Positions 7,959-17,210 of a DNA stretch of 64,000 nucleotides are shown here, one piece after another; within the stretch, counting starts at the first letter, position 1, and each line of letters opens with the position of its first letter. The stretch lies in assembly GCA_050949225.1 (NCBI GenBank), contig JBMNFI010000002.1, forward strand, positions 248,001 to 312,000, written 5' to 3'. This DNA comes from JBMNFI01 sp050949225. GTDB taxonomy: Bacteria; Bacillota; Dehalobacteriia; UBA4068. Position numbers and translations under genes: made by a program. The notes below the pieces were generated by a model that saw only the letters and a list, made by a program, of their open reading frames with translations, did not search any database and was not told the origin of the DNA.

Positions 7959-8702
7959 TTATTTATCGACGGAAGGAGTCTCACTTTTTAGCGGAGTTTC
8001 TTTTGTAGATACCGTTTCAGAAACTTTTTCAGCAGCCGCGGTTGTTTTTTTACAGTTGATGCTGTCCTCTTTTTTTTGCAGACTTCGTGAGATTTTTTTG
8101 GAGGCTTTGATAGTGCCGGTAATCACAGATCCAGCCTTTTCACGAGCGTTATTTACCGCTGTACCTACTGCCTTGCCCATGGCTTGGCGTGGATTTATTT
8201 CCGGATATTCTAAATAGTTTATGACTTCTTCATCAACCATAATAGTAGAGGGTGCGATAGTGATTATGTATTGTCCTTCCAGGGAGATATGACCTTTGAA
8301 AAGATTATCTAGGCCGCCGCTGATCTCAAGGGCAGTAATCTTACCTGTTTTATCATCAAAAAGATATTCCTCTACACGCCCCAGGGTGTTGCCGTTAGTG
8401 GTAAATACTTTAGAGCCGATGATATGAATGGGGTTACGCAGATAGCGCGTTAAAGGCGGGAGATTGTTTTTTCTTTCTGCATTGATGGCACGATCAATAA
8501 TAATGGCACTGTCGCCGATGCTTTTGATATTGATAAAGGGAATCAGGCGCTCCTCTTTACCCATGCGTCTTTTTTCCAGTAGGAGGGCGACGACCTTTTT
8601 TTCTTTGGCATCAATGATAATATTTTTGACCAGACCCATGTTTTGACCTTCTTGAATGCTATATACAGGCATGGCAAGTATTTTTTTGCTGTGTTTTTCC
8701 AT
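7959..8702 (-). CDS. PRC-barrel domain protein
   Basis: 247 residues with two PRC-barrel-like modules (about residues 8-80, SIQEGQNMGLVKNIIID, and 92-165, HIIGSKVFTTNGNTLGRVEE), followed by a lysine- and serine-rich tail. PRC-barrels occur in RNA-processing (RimM) and photosynthetic reaction-centre proteins and in many Firmicutes proteins of unknown role, probably as protein- or RNA-binding modules. The ATG at 8702 follows AAAGGAGTAACC. It lies on the opposite strand inside the glmU-prs/pth-mfd neighbourhood. No specific function can be given. Confidence 0.75.
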   Translation of the reverse strand: MEKHSKKILAMPVYSIQEGQNMGLVKNIIIDAKEKKVVALLLEKRRMGKEERLIPFINIKSIGDSAIIIDRAINAERKNNLPPLTRYLRNPIHIIGSKVFTTNGNTLGRVEEYLFDDKTGKITALEISGGLDNLFKGHISLEGQYIITIAPSTIMVDEEVINYLEYPEINPRQAMGKAVGTAVNNAREKAGSVITGTIKASKKISRSLQKKEDSINCKKTTAAAEKVSETVSTKETPLKSETPSVDK

Positions 8703-8806
8703 GGTATGGTTACTCCTTTGTTTTTTATCAGTCTATTTTTTTGCTTAAGCTTTTATGACTGAAATATTTGTGGTATGATTAATAAAGAAAGTTAGGGAGG
8801 TTGGAT

Positions 8807-9388
8807 ATGAAGATAATTGTCGGCTTAGGCAATCCCGGTCTAAAGTATGCAGTGACAAGACATAATGCGGGATTTTTAACTGTTGATATTTTAGCGGATG
8901 CCTTAAATGCTGATTTTAAAGAAAGGGATAAATCATTAGAGGCACACAGCCTATATAAGGGAGAAAAAGTTATTGTTTTAAAACCGCAAACTTTCATGAA
9001 TTTAAGTGGTCAAGCCGTAGTTTCAGCGATGAGTTTTTATAAAGTAGAACCGGAAGATGTTCTGATTGTTTTTGATGATATGGCTTTGGAGCAAGGCAGA
9101 ATTCGCTTTCGACGTTCTGGTTCGGCCGGTGGACATAATGGCATGCAATCTATTATTGAGCAGTTAGAGAGTGATCAAATTAACCGTTTGAAAGTGGGAA
9201 TAGGATCTTCGGTTTTCCCTGATAGCGCTGATTATGTATTAGGTCGTTTTACCGATGAGGAGCTTCATCTGATGGCGCATATTTTTCGGGATGCCGCAGA
9301 GGCAGCGCTCTGCTGGATCAATGAAGGTATAAGTGAGGCTATGAATCAATATAATAAAAATAAAGACAGGAAAAATACAGAAGAGTAA
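8807..9388 (+). CDS. pth: Peptidyl-tRNA hydrolase
   Basis: 193 residues, starting at the ATG at 8807 because GGGAGG (8795-8800) abuts an upstream in-frame TTG but is correctly spaced from this ATG. Motifs: IVGLGNPGLKY, the catalytic His in VTRHNAGF, the substrate-binding KPQTFMNLSG and the DDMALEQGRIRFR / SAGGHNGM segments. It frees stalled peptidyl-tRNAs in the cytoplasm. Followed by mfd after 85 bases, a conserved Firmicutes order. Confidence 0.96.
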   Translation: MKIIVGLGNPGLKYAVTRHNAGFLTVDILADALNADFKERDKSLEAHSLYKGEKVIVLKPQTFMNLSGQAVVSAMSFYKVEPEDVLIVFDDMALEQGRIRFRRSGSAGGHNGMQSIIEQLESDQINRLKVGIGSSVFPDSADYVLGRFTDEELHLMAHIFRDAAEAALCWINEGISEAMNQYNKNKDRKNTEE

Positions 9389-9473
9389 AAATAAATTTTG
9401 CTGTAAAGTTGTTATGGCAAAAGAGCTCGCTTAAAAATCGAGCTTGCTTTGTGATGTTTTGGGGGATGTTTCG

Positions 9474-12400
9474 ATGAAGAAAATCAAAGTCGCAGGGGAT
9501 TTACTGAAAATCTGGAACGACTGTGATGAATATTGGCATATTGCCCGCTCTTTATGTTTGCATAAGGCACAGGAAATTTGTGGTTTGCCGCCGGTTTTAC
9601 AGGCTGCCGCTGCGGCATCTTTATGGCAGGAACAACAAAAGCCTGCTATTTTGGTGACCCCTGATGAGGATTCGGCACAGCTTTTAGCAGAAAATTTAGC
9701 TCCTTTAGTGGGTGAACAGGTGCAGCTTTTCCCTTCTTTGGATTTATTGCCGTTTGAGGTTTATGCACAGAATATCGAAGTTATCGCACAAAGGATTAAG
9801 GTGCTGGCGGCTTTATCAGAGGGGCAAAATTTGTTGGTGGTAACAGATATTGTTTCTCTGAGTCGTAAGGTGATACCGGCAGCCGAATTTCGGGCGCATT
9901 GTTTAGAAATTGTCAAAGGGGAGACTTTGGCTATTGATGATTTACCATATATTTTAAATGACATGGGGTATGAGCGGGAGAAATTGGTTGAAATACCGGG
10001 TACTTTTAGTATGCGTGGCAGCTTATTGGATATTTTCCCCATGGAATCTGAAAGACCGATACGTCTGGAGTTTTTTGACGATGAGGTTGAGTCTTTAAGA
10101 TTTTTTGATCCCGATAACCAGCGTTCCTTGGCGACTTTAGATACTTTTAAATTACTGCCGGCGCGGGAGTTGGTATTGACTAAAGAAGTAAGACAACTTT
10201 GTCTGGAGGGTGTGCGTCTGGATATTGAAAAAGCGTCTAAGACATTAAAGGGTACGTCTCAAAAATCTTTATTAGAGCGTTTGACCTCTTTTGAGGAATT
10301 GCTTGTCAATCAAGTTTGGGATCCGTCTTTAGAGCAGCTATTGCCTTATTGTTACCCCCAAGCGGGCAGTTTATTGGATTATTTGGACGATGCTTTGGTG
10401 TTTTTTAGCGAGCCTGATCACAGTAAAAGTAATTTATGTACGGTAGAGGCAGAACGCTTGTCTTGTTACAGTGATCTCTTGTCAGAGGGACAGTTATGGC
10501 AGGGGTTTTACGATAATTTTAAAGGCTTTAATCAATTAGCAAATGATGCCTTACAGCAGCGAGTGGTACTTTTTTCCCAGCTGACTGTTGACACTTCCAT
10601 TCCCAGTTGGCAACAGGTGCAAATTTTAGCTAGGGCGATCCCTGTTTATCATCATAATTGGCAAACATTGAAAGAGGATTTTGCTTATTTTAAGAAGCAA
10701 GAATATCAGGTGGTGATCAGTGCCAGCTCGGGGTTGAGGCTGAAAAGGATTAAGGAAATTTTGCAGGATCTAGGGGTACCGGGCGTGAATTTAATTCAGA
10801 GCCAATTGTCGGTAGGATTTGAATCTCCTCATCTTAAAATGGCTCTAATCACGGAAAAGGAGCTTTTAGAGCAAGAGGGTAAAAAGAAATATCGCCATTT
10901 CCCCAAAGAGGGTAAAAAAATCGAAAATTTTTTAGATCTGCAAAAGGGTGATTATGTAGTACACATTAGTCAGGGGATTGGCATTTATCAGGGGGTGGAG
11001 CGACTCAAGTTTAAGGATTCGGAACGTGATTACCTGCATATTCAGTATGCAGGTGATGATAAGCTTTATTTGCCTGTAGATCAGCTTGATTTTATTCAAA
11101 AATATGTTGGTGATGACAGTAAGGCACCTAAGCTTTATCGTTTGGGTGGCGGCGATTGGCAGCGTTTAAAAAATAAGGTACGGTATGCCGTAAAAGAGAT
11201 GGCCGATGAACTGCTGAAAATCTATGCAGCACGAGAGCAGGCCCAGGGGTTCGCCTTTTCTGCCGACACCTTATGGCAAATGGAGTTTGAGGATGCTTTT
11301 CCTTATCAAGAAACAACAGATCAGCTACGAGCTTTAGAGGAGATCAAGCAGGATATGGAAGGCATTCGCCCTATGGATCGTTTGCTCTGCGGCGATGTTG
11401 GTTATGGTAAAACAGAATTGGCTTTACGGGCGGCTTTTAAGGCTGTCTCCGATGGTAAACAGGTTGCTATGTTAGTACCTACTACTGTGTTGGCGCAGCA
11501 GCATTGTCACACCTTTGAGCAGCGATTTACGGATTTTCCCATTAAGGTTGCTTGTTTAAGCCGTTTTCAAACTGCCCGAGAGGCCAAAGAAATTTTACGG
11601 CAATTGGCGGCAGGGGATTTGGATATTGTGGTCGGCACTCATCGCCTGTTGTCATCTGATGTGGTATATAAAGATTTAGGGCTGCTGATAGTTGATGAAG
11701 AGCAGCGGTTTGGAGTTACTCATAAAGAAAAGATCAAGTCCCTAAAGGTCAACGTGGATGTTTTAACTTTATCGGCAACGCCCATTCCGCGGACTTTGCA
11801 CATGTCCTTGGTGGGGATGCGTGATATGAGTATTATTGCCACACCGCCACCGGATCGGCATCCTGTACAGACTTATGTGCTGGAGTATCATGATCGCTTG
11901 ATCAAGGATGTAATTGCCCGTGAGATCTCACGGGCGGGGCAGGTGTATTTTGTGCATAACCATGTGCAGGATATTTATGATGTAGCAGGGCGTCTTGAAA
12001 CGATGCTGCCTGAAGCTAAGATTTTGGTGGGACATGGTCAAATGCGTGAGAGGGAGCTGGAGCAGGTCATGATGTCTTTTGTTAATGGTGAGGCTGATAT
12101 TTTAGTTTCTACCACTATCATTGAATCAGGGTTGGATATTCCCAATGTCAATACTTTAATCGTAGATGAAGCCGATTGTTTTGGTTTATCGCAGCTCTAC
12201 CAGTTAAGAGGGAGGGTGGGACGTTCTTCCCGGCAGGCCTTTGCTTATTTTACCTATCGCAAAGATCGTCAAATGACAGAAATTGCCAAAAAGCGCTTGA
12301 TTGCTATTAGAGACTTTACGGAATTAGGCTCTGGATTTAAAATTGCTATGCGTGATATGGAGATTCGAGGGGCCGGCAATATTTTGGGACCACAGCAGCA

Positions 12401-12968
12401 TGGTCATATTGCGGCTGTTGGTTTTGACATGTATTGCAGATTGCTGCAAAAAGAGATTGCCGCTGCCGGTGGTAAGGCAGTAGAGCATGAAGAGATTAAT
12501 CCTCTACTGGAATTACCTGTTAAGGCTTATATACCTGATCAATATCTTGAGGATGCGAGCCTGAAGGTAGAAATTTATAAGAAGATTGCCTCAGCACAAA
12601 GCTTAACTGATATTGATGATCTGGCGGAGGAATTGCTTGATCGTTACGGAAAAAAACCACCGCAATTGGATAACTTATTGCGTTTAGGGAAATTGAGAGT
12701 GATGGCGCGTGTTCTTTGTATTACCTCTATAATACAGAAACTTAGATATGATAATGGTTATTATATAGAGATAAAATTTGCCGATTTTCATCCTTTACTG
12801 GGTGAAGACTTTCTAAAGGTCGCCGCAAAATGGCAGGAAATAATTTCTTTTGTGAATAAAAAGGAGTTTTTAATCAAACTTGATACTCGAGGTTTAGAAA
12901 ATGAGGATGTGCAGGAATTAGTAGAATGTTTTGTTGCAGAGCTATTCGATATTTATCAAACAAAATGA
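9474..12968 (+). CDS. mfd: Transcription-repair coupling factor
   Basis: 1164 residues from the ATG at 9474, which has GGGGGA about 8 bases upstream; the frame is also open from a TTG at 9444. The order is a UvrB-like N-terminal module, the CarD-like RNA polymerase interaction domain (KGDYVVHISQGIGIYQG), RecG-type helicase lobes with Walker A CGDVGYGKTELA (near residue 640) and DEEQRFG (near 740), motif VI QLRGRVGRSS, and the C-terminal TRCF domain. Mfd removes RNA polymerase stalled at lesions and recruits UvrA. An imperfect hairpin (GCTCG...CGAGC) precedes it. Confidence 0.97.
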   Translation: MKKIKVAGDLLKIWNDCDEYWHIARSLCLHKAQEICGLPPVLQAAAAASLWQEQQKPAILVTPDEDSAQLLAENLAPLVGEQVQLFPSLDLLPFEVYAQNIEVIAQRIKVLAALSEGQNLLVVTDIVSLSRKVIPAAEFRAHCLEIVKGETLAIDDLPYILNDMGYEREKLVEIPGTFSMRGSLLDIFPMESERPIRLEFFDDEVESLRFFDPDNQRSLATLDTFKLLPARELVLTKEVRQLCLEGVRLDIEKASKTLKGTSQKSLLERLTSFEELLVNQVWDPSLEQLLPYCYPQAGSLLDYLDDALVFFSEPDHSKSNLCTVEAERLSCYSDLLSEGQLWQGFYDNFKGFNQLANDALQQRVVLFSQLTVDTSIPSWQQVQILARAIPVYHHNWQTLKEDFAYFKKQEYQVVISASSGLRLKRIKEILQDLGVPGVNLIQSQLSVGFESPHLKMALITEKELLEQEGKKKYRHFPKEGKKIENFLDLQKGDYVVHISQGIGIYQGVERLKFKDSERDYLHIQYAGDDKLYLPVDQLDFIQKYVGDDSKAPKLYRLGGGDWQRLKNKVRYAVKEMADELLKIYAAREQAQGFAFSADTLWQMEFEDAFPYQETTDQLRALEEIKQDMEGIRPMDRLLCGDVGYGKTELALRAAFKAVSDGKQVAMLVPTTVLAQQHCHTFEQRFTDFPIKVACLSRFQTAREAKEILRQLAAGDLDIVVGTHRLLSSDVVYKDLGLLIVDEEQRFGVTHKEKIKSLKVNVDVLTLSATPIPRTLHMSLVGMRDMSIIATPPPDRHPVQTYVLEYHDRLIKDVIAREISRAGQVYFVHNHVQDIYDVAGRLETMLPEAKILVGHGQMRERELEQVMMSFVNGEADILVSTTIIESGLDIPNVNTLIVDEADCFGLSQLYQLRGRVGRSSRQAFAYFTYRKDRQMTEIAKKRLIAIRDFTELGSGFKIAMRDMEIRGAGNILGPQQHGHIAAVGFDMYCRLLQKEIAAAGGKAVEHEEINPLLELPVKAYIPDQYLEDASLKVEIYKKIASAQSLTDIDDLAEELLDRYGKKPPQLDNLLRLGKLRVMARVLCITSIIQKLRYDNGYYIEIKFADFHPLLGEDFLKVAAKWQEIISFVNKKEFLIKLDTRGLENEDVQELVECFVAELFDIYQTK

Positions 12969-13151
12969 GTGCTTAGTTTTGCTGCCGTTGTTCACTATTT
13001 ATTCACATAAATGACATTATTTCATAAAGAGATAAGCTTATGATTAAAAGAGCTAATATTTGTGCGATTATGGTAAATTTTTAGTAGTATTTGTAGTATT
13101 TTGTGGTATAATTAGCTTGATGATATTGTTGCTGTAGAAAGGATGAGTTGA

Positions 13152-14276
13152 TTGAAAAAGGTATTTGTTGCACTTTCTTGTTTTATAATTGCTGCTTTAC
13201 TAATGGTTGGGTGTTCTGCTAAAGGCGGTTCTATAGGTACTGTTAATGGTCAAGATATTTCCAAGGATGTTTATGAATCTATTTATGAACAAAATAAAGC
13301 CTATATGGAGGCCTTTGGCATAACTTTTGATGATGAGCAAGGGCAGGCCATGCTTTCACAGATTGAACAAAGTGCTTGGCAGAATGCAGTAATGCAGGTT
13401 TTGATAATGCAAGAGGCTGAAGAAGCGGGGATTACAGTTTCTGATGCCGATGTTAAAGCTGATCTAGATGAGGTTATTGCAAACAACTTTGCTAATGATG
13501 AAGAATATCAAAAATATTTAAAGGAAAGTGAAATAACTGAAGCCGAATTATTAGAAAGCTTTCGTCAACAGGCGTATCAAACAAAATTATATGAATATAT
13601 AACTAAAGATGTTTCTATTTCAGAAAAGGATGCCAAGAAAAATTATGAAGAGGATACCAAAAACTATGATAATTTTGAAACATCGCATATCCTAATTGCA
13701 GTGGATTCTTCCACAGCAACTGATGAAGATTGGGCTGCTGCTAAAAAACAAGCTGCGGATTTGATCAAAGAATTAAATAATGGTGCGGATTTTGCTACCG
13801 TGGCTAAAGAGCATTCTGATGATGGCTCTGCTTCCGATGGTGGTGTGATACCTTCTCCGGTGTCCCGTGAAAATTCCGGTCTTTATGATGAATACGTCGA
13901 AGAAGTATTTAAATTGGGTGAAGCCGGTAAATATTCTTCACAGCCGGTAAAAAGCAGTGCCGGTTACCATATTATCAAAATAGATAAGAAAAATTTTGGT
14001 TTTGATGCCATTAAAGAAAACTTGATTAGTAGTTTGGCCGACACAAAGAAAAATGAAGTTTATTCGGAATATATGTCCAAAAAAATGGAATCAGCAGAGA
14101 TTTTACGTGCCATGACTTTCCAATACTGGACAGAAGGTAACGAGCTTCCAACAGTTAAGGGTTATAGCGATCCGGAGCCGGCAGCCGAAGCGGATAAAAA
14201 TGCTGCAACAAAGGAAGATAATGATACGCAGGAACAGCAACAAAATGAAACTAATAGTGAAGAGACTTCCAATTAA
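13152..14276 (+). CDS. Extracytoplasmic peptidyl-prolyl isomerase lipoprotein (PrsA/SurA-type)
   Basis: 374 residues with a lipoprotein signal peptide (lipobox LLMVGC), a SurA-N-like helical region, one parvulin PPIase domain (FETSHILIAV to SSAGYHIIKI) and an acidic, Gln/Asn-rich tail. It should fold secreted proteins at the outer face of the membrane. The start is TTG with GAAAGGATGAG upstream; no in-frame ATG is available because an in-frame TGA directly precedes the TTG. A TATAAT at 13107-13112 with a weak -35 is the likely promoter. The position after mfd matches many anaerobic Firmicutes. Confidence 0.9.
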   Translation: MKKVFVALSCFIIAALLMVGCSAKGGSIGTVNGQDISKDVYESIYEQNKAYMEAFGITFDDEQGQAMLSQIEQSAWQNAVMQVLIMQEAEEAGITVSDADVKADLDEVIANNFANDEEYQKYLKESEITEAELLESFRQQAYQTKLYEYITKDVSISEKDAKKNYEEDTKNYDNFETSHILIAVDSSTATDEDWAAAKKQAADLIKELNNGADFATVAKEHSDDGSASDGGVIPSPVSRENSGLYDEYVEEVFKLGEAGKYSSQPVKSSAGYHIIKIDKKNFGFDAIKENLISSLADTKKNEVYSEYMSKKMESAEILRAMTFQYWTEGNELPTVKGYSDPEPAAEADKNAATKEDNDTQEQQQNETNSEETSN

Positions 14277-14315
14277 AAATGAAGAAAAGCTAGCAAATAA
14301 TCACTGCAGCTAATT

Positions 14316-14347
14316 AAAAAGCTCAAGGAGTAAAGCTCTTTGAGCTT
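14316..14347. terminator. Bidirectional terminator between the PPIase gene and feoB
   Basis: AAAAAGCTCAA pairs with TTGAGCTTTTT around a short inner GAG/CTC stem. The flanking A- and T-runs serve both convergent genes. Confidence 0.85.
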
Positions 14348-14350
14348 TTT

Positions 14351-16507
14351 TTATGCAAGATTAAACAGACGTGCGATGGTGGCGATAACGATGCAACAGG
14401 CTATGCCGAAGGCAGTGGGAATTAGCAAAGAAAGCCCGGACCATTTAGCACTTTTAGTCTCCTTGATGATTGTTAAAAAGGTCGTGGAACAGGGGAAATG
14501 AAAGAGAGAAAAGATCATCGTGCATAATGCTGTTAATTTAGTCCAGCCGTTGGCTAAAAGGAGGTTTTGTAATTGTCCCAGTCCTTGCATATCGGCAAGA
14601 CTGCCTTGTGACAGATAGATCATAAAAATAATGGGAAGTACTATTTCGTTAGCCGGAAACCCCAGAATGAAAGCCAAAAGAATGGTTCCGTCAAGTCCCA
14701 TGAGCTGTGCAAAGGGGTTCAGAAAATCGGCACAGCATGAAAGCAGGCTTACCCCGCCCAAGTGAACATTGGCTAAGATCCAAATAATTAGACCCGCCGG
14801 AGCGGCAACCATCACTGCCCGTGCCAAAACAAAGAGGGTGCGATCTCTGATTGAACTGACTATCACGCGTCCTACCTGTGGGCGACGATAGGGGGGCAGC
14901 TCCAGAGTAAAGGAAGAAGGCACCCCTTTTAAAATAGTTTTAGAGAGTAGGCGGGAGACTAATAGTGTCATCAGAACAGAAAGGATTATCAGTCCGGTAA
15001 AAAACAGGGTTGCAATAATCGAGCGGCCACTACCTATACCGCCACTAACAAAAAAGAGGGAAATTAAGATGATTAAGGTAGGGAAACGGCCATTACAGGG
15101 AACGAAAACATTTGTTAAAATTGCGATTAATCTTTCTCGTGGTGAGTCAATGATACGGCAGCCAATTACTCCTGCGGCATTACAGCCAAAGCCCATACAC
15201 ATGGTTAGTGCTTGCTTACCGCAGGCACAGGCCTTTTGAAAATATTTGTCAAGGTTAAAGGCGATGCGCGGCAGATATCCGGAGTCTTCCAGCAGGGTGA
15301 ATAAAGGGAAGAAAATGGCCATGGGCGGCAACATTACTGCAACTACCCAGCCAAGAGTTCTGAGGATGCCTGAAGAAAGGACATCTGTTAACCAATCCGG
15401 GCTGTTAAGTGAGATCAGAAAATTAGTAAACAAAATTTCTAAATTAGTAAAGGCTACGTCCAAGAGTTGTGACGGATAATTGGCTCCGATGATGGTTATC
15501 CAAAAGACCAAGGCTAATAATGCCAGCATTACAGGTATACCGGTACGACGACTGGTTAAAAATTTATCTAAACGTCTATCAGAACTGTTATAGGTAGCTT
15601 TTTTATAAGTAACAACCTGTTTGGCTATTAGTTCTGCTTGTCGGATGATTGCAGAGACCACCAGATCCTTGATAGTTTCTTTATTGATTTTATAGTTTAA
15701 CAGCAGACTTGTCGCTTTATTGACAGCTGCGGTTAACTGTGGATAGGCGGAAAGGGGCTTTCCCAGATAGCTTTCCAGATTTTTTTTAAAAAGATCATCA
15801 TTCTCTAAAAGACGCAAAGCCAGCCAGCGATGATTAAGTTTTTTATGATTAAAAGGCGTTAGGTGTGGGATAACAAGATTAAGTGCTTCCTCAAGTGGCT
15901 GAGGATAAGGAATAGCTGTCGGCGGGGTTGCGGGGCTGTAATTTACTTGTTGGTGAAGCGTTTCTAGTAAATAGTCCATTCCCTTTTTATCCCGGGCGGT
16001 GATCCCTACTACTGGTGCTCTTAACAGGCGTTCAGTGGCCTTAAGATCCACCGTGATTTGTTTTTTCGCCGCCTCATCAAGCAGATTGACACAAACGATT
16101 ACTTTTTGCCCCGTTTCAATAATTTGCAGCAAGAGGTTCAGATTTCGTTCTAAGCAGGTGGCATCACAAACAACTGCTACGGCATCCGGTTCGGCAAAGC
16201 AGATAAAATTTCTGGCGACTTCTTCCTCTGCCGAATGTGCCATTAAAGAATAGGTTCCGGGTAGATCCACTAAAGTAAAATTCTGATCCTTGTATTGAAA
16301 AGAACCTCGAGCCGAAACTACTGTTTTGCCCGGCCAATTACCCGTATGTTGATTGAGACCTGTTAAAGCATTAAAAGTAGTACTTTTGCCGACATTGGGG
16401 TTGCCGGCTAAGGCGATGATCTTATCTTGGGAACGTTTTTTTTCAGTCAACCAATCCCCTATAAGCTTTTGATCCAAGTCTGATTGCTTAATAATGGCCA
16501 CCCCCAT
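14351..16507 (-). CDS. feoB: Ferrous iron transporter B
   Basis: 718 residues. The N-terminal G domain has GNPNVGKST (G1), DLPG (G3) and CVNLLDE (NxxD-like G4 region), followed by the helical GDI domain and a C-terminal membrane part with two gate regions, including CMGFGCNAAGVIGCRI. It imports Fe2+ with FeoA. No good Shine-Dalgarno precedes the ATG at 16507; coupling to feoA, which ends 16 bases upstream, could explain this. Two basic residues and a GTG two codons in leave some uncertainty on the start. Confidence 0.95.
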   Translation of the reverse strand: MGVAIIKQSDLDQKLIGDWLTEKKRSQDKIIALAGNPNVGKSTTFNALTGLNQHTGNWPGKTVVSARGSFQYKDQNFTLVDLPGTYSLMAHSAEEEVARNFICFAEPDAVAVVCDATCLERNLNLLLQIIETGQKVIVCVNLLDEAAKKQITVDLKATERLLRAPVVGITARDKKGMDYLLETLHQQVNYSPATPPTAIPYPQPLEEALNLVIPHLTPFNHKKLNHRWLALRLLENDDLFKKNLESYLGKPLSAYPQLTAAVNKATSLLLNYKINKETIKDLVVSAIIRQAELIAKQVVTYKKATYNSSDRRLDKFLTSRRTGIPVMLALLALVFWITIIGANYPSQLLDVAFTNLEILFTNFLISLNSPDWLTDVLSSGILRTLGWVVAVMLPPMAIFFPLFTLLEDSGYLPRIAFNLDKYFQKACACGKQALTMCMGFGCNAAGVIGCRIIDSPRERLIAILTNVFVPCNGRFPTLIILISLFFVSGGIGSGRSIIATLFFTGLIILSVLMTLLVSRLLSKTILKGVPSSFTLELPPYRRPQVGRVIVSSIRDRTLFVLARAVMVAAPAGLIIWILANVHLGGVSLLSCCADFLNPFAQLMGLDGTILLAFILGFPANEIVLPIIFMIYLSQGSLADMQGLGQLQNLLLANGWTKLTALCTMIFSLFHFPCSTTFLTIIKETKSAKWSGLSLLIPTAFGIACCIVIATIARLFNLA

Positions 16508-16523
16508 TTCGGTAAATTATTAA

Positions 16524-16763
16524 TTAACAATTTTTTATAAGAATCTGCCGAGAGTCTACTGTTCTTAGGGCTATTACGGCACCTCTGATGAAATAGGCTA
16601 TCGGATCGCCGGCGGGACTTTTTTGCAGACAAGTAATTTGGGTACCTTTAACAACACCTAAGTCCAACAGGCGTCTTCTCATACTACCTTGAGATAAAAG
16701 GCCGGTTACTTGTGCCATTTGGCCTTCGGGAAGTTGATTGAGAGTCGCAATATTTTTATGCAT
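16524..16763 (-). CDS. feoA: FeoA domain protein
   Basis: 79 residues with the SH3-like FeoA fold (LLSQGSMRRRLLDLGVVKGTQI ... GDPIAYFIRGAVIALR). The partner of FeoB in ferrous iron uptake, probably acting on its GTPase domain. AAAGGAG lies 8 bases before the ATG. First gene of feoAB, with a leader of about 200 bases back to the predicted promoter near 16976-17000. Confidence 0.93.
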   Translation of the reverse strand: MHKNIATLNQLPEGQMAQVTGLLSQGSMRRRLLDLGVVKGTQITCLQKSPAGDPIAYFIRGAVIALRTVDSRQILIKNC

Positions 16764-16928
16764 AATATAAACTCCTTTGTGTAAGATTTTATAATTTCTC
16801 TTTTTTACTGTATTCTGGAATGACTTGACCTGTGACTTGCAGAATTAAGATAAGGATGGTGCGAGTTTGAAGGCCCTTATTTATTAAAAGAAAAGAATGT
16901 TTCGTGAAAATTATTTAAATATCTTTAA

Positions 16929-17000
16929 TTGACATAGATATCAATGTGTTGTATTATATTGTTAAAGAAACAATATATTTTTTTCAATATCTATTGACAA
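16929..17000. promoter_or_regulatory. Face-to-face promoters for feoAB (-) and the surface-protein operon (+), with central dyad
   Basis: Plus strand: TTGACA (16929-16934), 17-base spacer, TATTAT (16952-16957). Minus strand: TTGTCA (17000-16995), 17-base spacer, TATATT (16977-16972). The predicted starts (about 16964 and 16965) coincide, so the two transcripts leave in opposite directions through each other's promoter. The inverted repeat TATATTGTT-AAAGA-AACAATATA (16955-16977) covers both -10 elements, and the whole 72 bases is roughly symmetrical. A metal regulator (Fur or DtxR type) could bind here. I see no close match to a remembered Fur or DtxR consensus. Confidence 0.6.
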
Positions 17001-17008
17001 CTACATGA

Positions 17009-17102
17009 TTTCCGAGTCCTTTTTTCTACAGCTTAATGCCAGGGAAAAAGGACCGCTAGGGTATGATGAGAAATTGTTGTGCCTCCCGTTTTGGAAAGGA
17101 AA
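17009..17102 (+). ncRNA. Candidate molybdenum/tungsten cofactor (Moco-type) riboswitch aptamer
   Basis: The leader contains TTTCCGAG, a hairpin of 11 bp (17016-17026 with 17043-17053, one wobble), ACCGCTAGGG, and CCTCCCGTTTTGGAAAGG (17082-17099). I recall this combination of conserved blocks from the Moco RNA motif. P1 would be TTTCC (17009-17013) with GGAAA (17098-17102). The P1 3' strand GGAAAAG (17098-17104) is also complementary to CTTTTCC (17132-17138) of the downstream terminator, so aptamer and antiterminator exclude each other. This predicts termination when ligand is bound. The Moco versus tungsten (Tuco) variety cannot be decided by eye. The call is from memory of the consensus plus visible pairing. 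Confidence 0.65.
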
Positions 17103-17126
17103 AGGTTTAGGTAGAATATCTTGATT

Positions 17127-17156
17127 AAAAACTTTTCCATATGGAAAAGTTTTTTT
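17127..17156 (+). terminator. Leader terminator (expression platform) before the SLH-protein gene
   Basis: A perfect 28-bp palindrome, A5-CTTTTCCAT / ATGGAAAAG-T5, continues into further Ts. It lies after the aptamer and 55 bases before the ATG at 17211, inside the predicted leader, so it is an attenuator and not the end of a gene. Confidence 0.8.
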
Positions 17157-17210
17157 ATTATAAGATGTTTATTTATCGATGCCAAAAACAAAACAGGGGG
17201 AGATATTACC

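Noticed and set aside
7819..8217. Plus-strand ORF of 132 codons after prs
   Set aside because: It overlaps the prs terminator and is mostly the reverse strand of the PRC-barrel gene, with no ribosome binding site.
16929..16977. Classical Fur box upstream of feoA
   Set aside because: The dyad there does not match GATAATGATAATCATTATC closely enough; kept only as an unassigned operator.
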